The translations under genes were made by a program, and so were the position numbers. Shown here one piece after another: positions 57,950 through 64,000 of a stretch of DNA of 64,000 nt. Under the pieces are notes generated by a model. The model was not told where the DNA came from. It saw only the letters and a list, made by a program, of their open reading frames with translations, and did not search any database. Numbering within the stretch: position 1 is the first letter of the stretch; every line of letters begins with the position of its first letter. The DNA comes from Bombiscardovia apis (GTDB lineage: Bacteria; Actinomycetota; Actinomycetes; Actinomycetales; Bifidobacteriaceae), in assembly GCF_033095945.1 (NCBI RefSeq), contig NZ_AP026800.1:1302001-1366000 (forward strand). The letters are read 5' to 3'.

Positions 57950-58881
57950 GCTGCCACCTTTCGTAGGGCCGCATTGGAGGCCGGATCAATAGCGTCGCGC
58001 AAGGCATCTCCGAAGAGATTGAGTGCCACGACCACTACTGTCACTACGAGGCCCGGCCACAAAACCGTGAGCGGATAGACGGCAATGAACTTGACCGAAG
58101 TAGCTAGCGAGTGCCCCCAAGACGGCAGACCCGAGGGCACGCCCACCCCCAGATAAGTGAGCCCAGACTCTGCCAAAATGGAAGTGCCCGCGGAGAGAGA
58201 AAGCTGAACCGCCATAGGCTGGGCAATGTTGGGCAAAATGTGACTGATGAGAATCTGCCAGCCCGAGGCACCCGAAGACAGGGCTGAATACGTGTAGTCC
58301 GCGTTGGCTGCCAGCAGGGCTTGAGGCCGAACCACGCGGGCCAGATTGAGACCGTAGCCCAAGCCGCAGGCCAGTACGATGACCGCCACCGAAGCACCCA
58401 TCGGAACCGCTAAAATCAGCGCAATCAATACGGTTGGAATTGAAATTAAGGCGTCAACGAGCACGATAGAGGTGTTCGATAAGGCAGTAGAGCGCGAGAC
58501 CGTAGCCGCTACCAGCAGCGTGCCCAGTGCGGCCGCAAAAGATACCGTCAGTATGCAGATCGCCAAGTTCGTAGATGATCCTGCTAGCAGCCAACTCAAG
58601 AGGTCCGCACCTGTACCATCAGTGCCTAAAAGGTGGATGCGAGAGGGAGTCTGCCAAGCTTCATAACCGTTGGTGGCCAGCAGCGGTTGTGGTGTCCAAA
58701 CCAGTGAAACGAGCGCAGCAAGCACCCATAACCCCAAGATAAGCACTGCGAATTTGCCCTCTGGCTTAGCCCATACGCTCGATGTAACAATACGCGTGCG
58801 CCTCCAGAACCGGGACAGTTTGCCGGATTGTTGGGCTTTACTTGCACTTACAGGCTTGGCAGTTGAAATTGGCTCTCTCAT
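57946..58881 (-). CDS. Peptide-type ABC importer permease (DppC-like)
   Basis: 311 residues. The N-terminal 30 residues are basic; TM segments follow, with the cytoplasmic EAA-like loop SSGASGWQILISHILPNIAQ. It pairs with the DppB-like permease and overlaps its gene and the next by 4 bp. Confidence 0.91.
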   Translation of the reverse strand: MREPISTAKPVSASKAQQSGKLSRFWRRTRIVTSSVWAKPEGKFAVLILGLWVLAALVSLVWTPQPLLATNGYEAWQTPSRIHLLGTDGTGADLLSWLLAGSSTNLAICILTVSFAAALGTLLVAATVSRSTALSNTSIVLVDALISIPTVLIALILAVPMGASVAVIVLACGLGYGLNLARVVRPQALLAANADYTYSALSSGASGWQILISHILPNIAQPMAVQLSLSAGTSILAESGLTYLGVGVPSGLPSWGHSLATSVKFIAVYPLTVLWPGLVVTVVVVALNLFGDALRDAIDPASNAALRKVAA

Positions 58882-59855
58882 GCGTTCACCTCCCCTACGG
58901 CACTAGACGCTTTCAGCCTCGGGTCGAGCGCCCGGTGCAGGAGGTCGACGATAAGTCCGACACCCAAGAAGAAGGCCGCCAGCATGAAGAGCTCGCTTTG
59001 CACCGCTATCAAATCGCGATTGCCCAAGTCAGTGACCAAGCCAGAGCCCAAGCCCGGAAGTGCGAAGAGATTCTCCACCACCATCGCTCCAGTAATCATT
59101 TCGGCAAAAGTGAGCCCTACTACCGAGACTAGCTGGGGAAGAGCCAAACGCAGGCCAACGCGCACTAAGGCCTGATTGTGGGTCATACCGCAGGCCCGAG
59201 CCATGTCAATCCAGCCGGAATCAGCCAACTCGCCTAGGGCCGAGCGCGTGTATCGCATGAGACTGGCACCCACCAAAATGCCCAAGGTAAGGGCCGGTAA
59301 AGTCAATGATTCCAAGGCTTGCCCAAAGTCTGCCCAGCCAGATTCAGGGAAGCCTTGTGAGGGAAGAAGACCTACGAGACCAACTCCGCGAGAGAACAGC
59401 AAAATCAGGAGGAGACCACCCCAGAGGGCCGGAATTGAGCCGCCCACGATGGAGAGTATGTGGTAAAAAGAACGCAGGCGGGAGCTAGATGCCATCAATG
59501 AGAGACAGCCCAGAGGAATGCCGACTATCAGCGCAATGGCTAAGCCCAGCGTTATCAGGGGAAACGTTAGGGCTGCGCGAGACCCGACTTGGGCCGCTAT
59601 GGGGCGCCCGGTGAGCATAGAGAGACCGAAATCACCGTGAAGGAGGCCCAGCATCCAATCCCCGTATTGCTGAGGCAGGGAGCGGTTAAGCCCCAACTGG
59701 GCGCGCAGGGCCTCAACTCGGTCGGGAGGCGCATTAAGGCCAGCCATAATCGTGGCCACATCGCCCGGCAGAATGCGCAGGGCAGCAAAAATGACCAGCG
59801 AAATAGCAAGCAGGGCCAGGGCGAACAGCAGGAGTCGGCGGAGAAGGAAGCGCAT
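58878..59855 (-). CDS. Peptide-type ABC importer permease (DppB-like)
   Basis: 325 residues, six predicted TM segments. It starts MRFLLRRLLLFALALLAISL, typical of DppB, and carries the EAA-like loop ARACGMTHNQALVRVGLRLA. It begins 9 bp after the binding-protein gene. Confidence 0.92.
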   Translation of the reverse strand: MRFLLRRLLLFALALLAISLVIFAALRILPGDVATIMAGLNAPPDRVEALRAQLGLNRSLPQQYGDWMLGLLHGDFGLSMLTGRPIAAQVGSRAALTFPLITLGLAIALIVGIPLGCLSLMASSSRLRSFYHILSIVGGSIPALWGGLLLILLFSRGVGLVGLLPSQGFPESGWADFGQALESLTLPALTLGILVGASLMRYTRSALGELADSGWIDMARACGMTHNQALVRVGLRLALPQLVSVVGLTFAEMITGAMVVENLFALPGLGSGLVTDLGNRDLIAVQSELFMLAAFFLGVGLIVDLLHRALDPRLKASSAVGEVNA

Positions 59856-59864
59856 AGTCAGCTC

Positions 59865-61682
59865 CTAGCTGCGAGGCTGGGCAGGTCGAGCAAGCTGTGC
59901 AGACAGCCCGCTAGGCATCACAGACACATTCGGCTGCCGCCCTGCATTTGCGCTAGTTGCACCGGTAACTGAGCACCCGCCTGGGCTCGGTTGACTTGCG
60001 CCCGGCTGGTAGCTAACTCCCCACAAGGGCATCAAGGTCTGGTTCAGCGAGAGCGGGAAGCCCGAAACGCCAGCCAGCATAGCTGTGGTGATTTGATAGT
60101 TAAAGAGCCAGTCGGCGGGCGCATCTTGGCTCACCTGACGGGCGGCTTGTGCTAGCAGTTTAGCGCTCTCCTGACTACTGCGAGCGCTCATGGCCTGTTG
60201 ATAGAGTTCCTGCACTTGAGGACTATCGTAGCCGTAGTAATACTTGGGATTGGCCCACTGGGCAAAATCGTGGCTCTCCGAATGGTCCACCAGCGACAAA
60301 TCGTAGTCGCGGTTGGTATACACGTTCTGCATCCAAGTGGAGAACTCCACCACCTGCACTTGTAGGTCAATGCCTATGGGTTTCAGCTGCGAGCGCAACT
60401 GTTCGCCGAGCTCACTGCCGTACGTGTTGGCGTAGGTGAGTCTGAGCTTGAGTGGATGTTCGCTGCTATATCCAGCCTGCGCCATCAGTTCCGTGGCCTT
60501 GGCCAGGTCGTGCGGATACAGCCCGCTCAAGTCTTCGTAGCCCGGATCCAGCTTGGGAATAGGGCCACCTAGGCGCAGGTCTGAACCGCCGCGCGAGGCG
60601 ATAAGCTGCTGGTGGTCGATAGCGTAACGGATGGCCTGTCGCACGGCCGGATTGCTGGTTTTCTCACCTTTGCCATTGAAAGCCAAGACATACTTGTCGG
60701 TTCCCTCCCCCACTTGCAGCTTGTAGCGGTCCTTGTCTTGCTCGAAGGGAGCCGTGAGGTTGGCACTAATCGGGGCCAGCACTTGCACATCGCCCGACTG
60801 CAAGGCGTTGACAGCCGCATTGTCGTCTGCAAAGTAGCGCAGGCGAAGCGTAGGAGTTAGGGCCTTGTGCTGCCCCCAGTAGTTGGGATTAGCCTTGAGC
60901 GTTAGGGAGTCGTTGGGCACGAATTGGGAGACCGTATAAGGCCCAGAGCCTAGCGCCTGGGTTTTTGAATCATACCGGGCGTTTTTTTTGAATACTAAGC
61001 CCGGCCGCCCGGAAAGCACCCACAGTAGGTCGGCGTATGGGGCACTGAGCTTAAGCTCCACGGTCTGCGGATTGAGGGCCCGTATAGAGTGGAAGTTGCG
61101 CAGCTGCTCTGCGTCGTGATATTTGCGCGTCACAAGTTCGGAGATAGACCAAGCCACATCGTCAGCGTCGAGCTTATCTCCGTTGGAAAAAGTAATACCC
61201 CGGTTGAGCTGGAAGGTGTAAGTAGTGGCATCTTCGCTGACAGTCCAGTTGCTTGCCAAGGAGGGCTGGACTTTATTGTTGCTATCTCGCAAAACTAGAC
61301 TTTCGTACACGTTGCCAACTAGGGCCTGATCGAGGGCCGAACCTGACTGGTTGCGAATGTCGAGATTGGTGGGAGCCAGCTTAAGCCCAACGCTCACCGA
61401 TTCGGCGAGTTGACTGCCGCTGCTCGCTCCTAACTTACGAACGTTCTGCCCAGCCCACAAAGAGCAGATAAGCGCCAGTGCCAAGCACAAGCTCAACAGC
61501 TTCCACGGTAAGGTATTGCCCCCTCGCGGAGCGTTCAACCGCTGATTTAAGAAGGCATCCGTGCTGGGCCCATCTTCTTGCGATAGGCTCGATTCGGCAG
61601 CCCCGCTCTCAGGCCCGGGCTCGCCTTGTGCAGTTGGGGTCGTGCTGCCTGTCGTGTGCACGCCTTCGCTACCATAGCTCAT
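59865..61682 (-). CDS. Extracellular solute-binding protein, family 5
   Basis: 605 residues. SBP_bac_5 fold: YTFQLNRGITFSNGDKLDAD, AVRQAIRYAID and similar motifs. It binds peptides, nickel-chelates or similar ligands for the importer. Unusually, the N-terminus is a 57-residue Gly/Ser/Pro-rich tail, then a TM segment (about 59-77); there is no lipobox, so it is probably held by a signal anchor. The C-terminus carries about 45 low-complexity residues. GAGGTGG precedes the ATG. First gene of the operon. Confidence 0.9.
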   Translation of the reverse strand: MSYGSEGVHTTGSTTPTAQGEPGPESGAAESSLSQEDGPSTDAFLNQRLNAPRGGNTLPWKLLSLCLALALICSLWAGQNVRKLGASSGSQLAESVSVGLKLAPTNLDIRNQSGSALDQALVGNVYESLVLRDSNNKVQPSLASNWTVSEDATTYTFQLNRGITFSNGDKLDADDVAWSISELVTRKYHDAEQLRNFHSIRALNPQTVELKLSAPYADLLWVLSGRPGLVFKKNARYDSKTQALGSGPYTVSQFVPNDSLTLKANPNYWGQHKALTPTLRLRYFADDNAAVNALQSGDVQVLAPISANLTAPFEQDKDRYKLQVGEGTDKYVLAFNGKGEKTSNPAVRQAIRYAIDHQQLIASRGGSDLRLGGPIPKLDPGYEDLSGLYPHDLAKATELMAQAGYSSEHPLKLRLTYANTYGSELGEQLRSQLKPIGIDLQVQVVEFSTWMQNVYTNRDYDLSLVDHSESHDFAQWANPKYYYGYDSPQVQELYQQAMSARSSQESAKLLAQAARQVSQDAPADWLFNYQITTAMLAGVSGFPLSLNQTLMPLWGVSYQPGASQPSPGGCSVTGATSANAGRQPNVSVMPSGLSAQLARPAQPRS

Positions 61683-61821
61683 AAAACCACCTCAAAGTTG
61701 GTTGGCCGCCTTAAGGGTCGACCACCTCCTCTCAGTGTAAACCCCGGACTGGTCGCTTGCAGGCCAAGGCCGTAGAATGAACCAGTAAGGCAGTGCCCGC
61801 GCGAAATTCAAGGAGACTGGG

Positions 61822-62613
61822 ATGCTTGTCGCCGTCGATATTGGCAATACCAACACCGTCATCGGTTTTATGGAGGGCGAGAAAGTTCGCGGCTCCTATC
61901 GCATCGCTACGCGCTCAGACCAGACGGCTGACGAATATGGCATGCTGCTTACCGACTTTTTGCGCGCCAGCAGCTACCGACCATCAGACGTTGAAGGCGT
62001 TATCATCGCATCCGTCGTGCCCAAGGTTATGCATTCCTTCCGCGCCGCTATCGTGCGCTATTTCGACCGCGAGCCAATGGTGGTGGGGCCCGGCATTAAA
62101 ACGGGGTTGAACATTCGCTTAGACGATCCCAAATCGCTCGGGGCTGACTGCCTAGCTGACTGTGTGGGCGCTTTCGCCACTTACGGCGGCCCCGCACTCG
62201 TTGCCGACTTTGGCACAGCCACGACCTTCAACTACGTGGACGCGCAGGGCTCCATCCGCTCCGGGCTCATTACCGTGGGTATCAATTCGGGAGCTAAGGC
62301 CCTGTGGTCGCAAACTGCCCAGCTGCCCGAGGTGGAAATTACCAAACCCGGCACCATTATGACAACCAGCACGAAAGATGCCATGCAGGCCGGACTCTAC
62401 TACAACTTCCTCGGCGGATTAGAACGCATTATCTTACAATTCCGCCAAGAGATAGATGAAGACTTCCGCGTGATTGCTACGGGCGGTTTAGGGCGCATTT
62501 TCGCTTCAGAAACGCAACTCATCGACTGCTACGACCCCGACCTCATATTTAAGGGCATGGCGTATATGTATGAGCGCACCTTGCAGCAGGCCCTGAAAAG
62601 CAGGCGCAACTAG
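61822..62613 (+). CDS. coaX: Type III pantothenate kinase
   Basis: 263 residues. It phosphorylates pantothenate, the first step of CoA synthesis. The ASKHA phosphate loop is VDIGNTNTVIG, with DFGTATTFNYVD as the second motif and SGLITVGINSGAKAL following. GGAG precedes the ATG. It stands alone and is convergent with the pseudouridine synthase gene (30 bp apart). Confidence 0.96.
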   Translation: MLVAVDIGNTNTVIGFMEGEKVRGSYRIATRSDQTADEYGMLLTDFLRASSYRPSDVEGVIIASVVPKVMHSFRAAIVRYFDREPMVVGPGIKTGLNIRLDDPKSLGADCLADCVGAFATYGGPALVADFGTATTFNYVDAQGSIRSGLITVGINSGAKALWSQTAQLPEVEITKPGTIMTTSTKDAMQAGLYYNFLGGLERIILQFRQEIDEDFRVIATGGLGRIFASETQLIDCYDPDLIFKGMAYMYERTLQQALKSRRN

Positions 62614-62643
62614 GCCTACACCCAGAACAGTTGCTCAACTAAG

Positions 62644-63408
62644 TCAGGAGCTTAAAGGTATGCGTGAAGCAAATCGCATGGGCTGGCCGCTGTAAGGGTC
62701 TACGAAGCTGAGCTCTCGGGCAACCAACTGGAGGGGTTGACTGAAATCATCGTATGGCCGGTTGATGACTTCCGGGTAGAGGTCGTCTCCCAAGATGGGC
62801 AACCCTAGCGAATTCATGTGTACCCGAAGCTGATGGGTTTTGCCGGTGTGCGGATGGAGGCGGTAGGTGCGATGGCTGCTCCCCCGGCCGCCATTCTTGG
62901 CGAGGAGCAGTAAAGGACTAGTATCGTCTATCTCGATTGTTGTTAAGGTATTGGGATTGCCAATCACTTCGCGCGCCTGCATGCGGCCGGGTTGCTTGTC
63001 GATGCGCGAGCGGCGCTGCAGGGGGAACACAGCGGGCGGGTTCAGCGCGGTCAGAGTGCCGGTTGAGGGGCGCACGATAGGTCGAGCGGGTGCCAGACAT
63101 TCGTAGACTTTTTCAACAGTTCGACTCTGGAAGAGCATTTGATAAGCCCCGCGAGCTTTGGGCTCCCGCACAAACACCAAGACCCCAGCAGTGGCCCTGT
63201 CCAAGCGGTGGGCAGGAATGATGTCGGGCTCACCAAAGCGCTGACGTAAGCGCATAAGAGCAGAGCTCAAGTACCACATCCCCCGCGGCGTGGTGGGCAA
63301 AAAGTGAGGCTTATCGATAACGATGATGCGTTCGTCTTCGTATAAGACGCTCAGCTCAAAGGGAATATCGGGCTCACTCGTGACCCACCGGTGCCGCTTA
63401 GAGGCCAT
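62644..63408 (-). CDS. RluA-family pseudouridine synthase
   Basis: 254 residues. The catalytic Asp is in HRLDRATAGVLVF. IIVIDKPHFLPTTP and the C-terminal RTYRLHPHTGKTHQLRVHMN complete the family pattern. The protein has no S4 domain. Which RNA and position it modifies is not clear. Only 7 bp separate it from the glmS stop. Confidence 0.92.
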   Translation of the reverse strand: MASKRHRWVTSEPDIPFELSVLYEDERIIVIDKPHFLPTTPRGMWYLSSALMRLRQRFGEPDIIPAHRLDRATAGVLVFVREPKARGAYQMLFQSRTVEKVYECLAPARPIVRPSTGTLTALNPPAVFPLQRRSRIDKQPGRMQAREVIGNPNTLTTIEIDDTSPLLLLAKNGGRGSSHRTYRLHPHTGKTHQLRVHMNSLGLPILGDDLYPEVINRPYDDFSQPLQLVARELSFVDPYSGQPMRFASRIPLSS

Positions 63409-63415
63409 TGCAGAC

Positions 63416-64000
63416 CTATTCGACCGTTACTGACTTGGCCAGATTCCTAGGCTTATCTACGTCTAGACCCTTATCCTTAGCCATATCGAGCGCAAAGAGC
63501 TGGAGGGGCACAACATCGACCAAGGGGCTCATGAGCGTGGGGCAAGCAGGCCGCCAGAAAACCACGTCTGCATAGCGCTCAGCATCAGGATCACCCTCTT
63601 CTGCCACGGCAATCACAAAAGCACCGCGCGCCTTGACCTCTTCGATAGCTGAGATGACCTTGTTGTGGAGTAAGTCACGCCCGCGTGAAGACGGCACGAT
63701 TACCACAATCGGTTCACCGGGCTCCACCAGAGCGATAGGCCCATGCTTGAGCTCGCCCGCAGCAAAGCCTTCAGTGAAGGTGTAGGCAATCTCTTTGAGC
63801 TTCAAAGCGCCTTCCATAGCTACCGGATAGCCCACATGGCGACCTAAGAAGAGGAAGGACTTAGCGTTAACCAAACTCTTAGCGGCGCGCGCGACAGTCT
63901 CAGTTTGCGTGTCGAGCACCTGCTGAATCTTCTGGGGCATGGCCTTCAATGAGTCCACATGCTGGTGAATCTCATCACGGAACATGGTGCCTTTGACCTG
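63416..64000 (-). CDS. glmS: Glucosamine-fructose-6-phosphate aminotransferase GlmS, C-terminal part (runs off the window)
   Basis: The last 194 codons. The visible part is the second SIS domain with SFLFLGRHVGYPVAMEGALK, FAAGELKHGPIALVEPG, and the C-terminal signature DKPRNLAKSVTVE, which places the sugar-phosphate-binding residues. GlmS makes glucosamine-6-phosphate for peptidoglycan. The frame continues beyond base 64000 (the first visible codon is Gln), so the true start is not in the window. Confidence 0.96.
   Translation of the reverse strand, partial: QVKGTMFRDEIHQHVDSLKAMPQKIQQVLDTQTETVARAAKSLVNAKSFLFLGRHVGYPVAMEGALKLKEIAYTFTEGFAAGELKHGPIALVEPGEPIVVIVPSSRGRDLLHNKVISAIEEVKARGAFVIAVAEEGDPDAERYADVVFWRPACPTLMSPLVDVVPLQLFALDMAKDKGLDVDKPRNLAKSVTVE

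Overview
The window looks like chromosomal DNA of a member of the Bifidobacteriaceae, most likely the genus Bifidobacterium. The call rests on protein resemblance and gene order: a GroEL ending in MGY, a PriA without helicase motifs, the rpsL-rpsG-fusA-tuf block, the fmt / priA / metK / rpoZ / gmk neighbourhood, a DUF3027 protein beside a cold-shock protein, and a two-gene MoxR-VWA membrane operon. I cannot name a species. The DNA is almost fully coding, with no phage, insertion sequence or CRISPR array. One tRNA (His) is present.

Layout. 1-9.5 kb, mostly minus strand: the 5' part of clpC, DUF3027, a cold-shock-domain protein, a histidine kinase / response regulator / membrane-protein operon, a divergent WXG100 gene, groL with two tandem CIRCE boxes, a second cold-shock protein and a LytR_C protein. 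9.6-22.1 kb, plus strand: ung, a translationally coupled operon moxR-DUF58-(membrane)-VWA-VWA-(membrane), a WXG-like small protein overlapping an alpha/beta hydrolase, purB overlapping a flippase/pseudokinase fusion, and an HU gene. 22.1-36 kb, minus strand: inositol-phosphatase-like protein, fmt, HAD, priA, metK, rpoZ, gmk, nusB, efp, tuf, fusA, rpsG, rpsL. 36.3-44.2 kb: a UDG-superfamily glycosylase, an ASCH protein, tRNA-His, two tandem paralogous coiled-coil membrane proteins, a threonine aldolase, and a two-component system divergent from an ABC exporter. 44.3-61.7 kb, minus strand: HAD, dnaG, dgt, ohr, alr, a GNAT protein, luxS, recQ, a GntR/ABC operon and a complete five-gene peptide-type ABC importer. 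The end holds coaX (plus), an RluA-type pseudouridine synthase and the 3' end of glmS.

Most notable. (1) A motif CCACATTCGACCACAT, built of CCACAT units 10 bp apart, occurs upstream of the WXG100 gene (6011-6026) and in two copies (one base and a few edge changes) upstream of the WXG-like/hydrolase pair (15754-15803), about 9.7 kb away. I found it nowhere else by eye. It suggests common control of an ESX/type VII-like set whose secretion ATPase is not in the window. (2) The WXG-like protein and its overlapping partner, an N-terminal helical region joined to a GHSQGG hydrolase, look like a secreted effector and its small partner. (3) After tRNA-His lie two tandem proteins with the same TM / coiled coil / two-cysteine C-terminal domain plan, preceded by a nested inverted repeat. 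(4) A flippase-like protein carries an internal kinase-like domain that has lost its catalytic aspartates.

Start codons were re-chosen where a Shine-Dalgarno sequence, a family length or a neighbour's stop argued for it. All functions are read from sequence motifs and memory of families; no database search was run.
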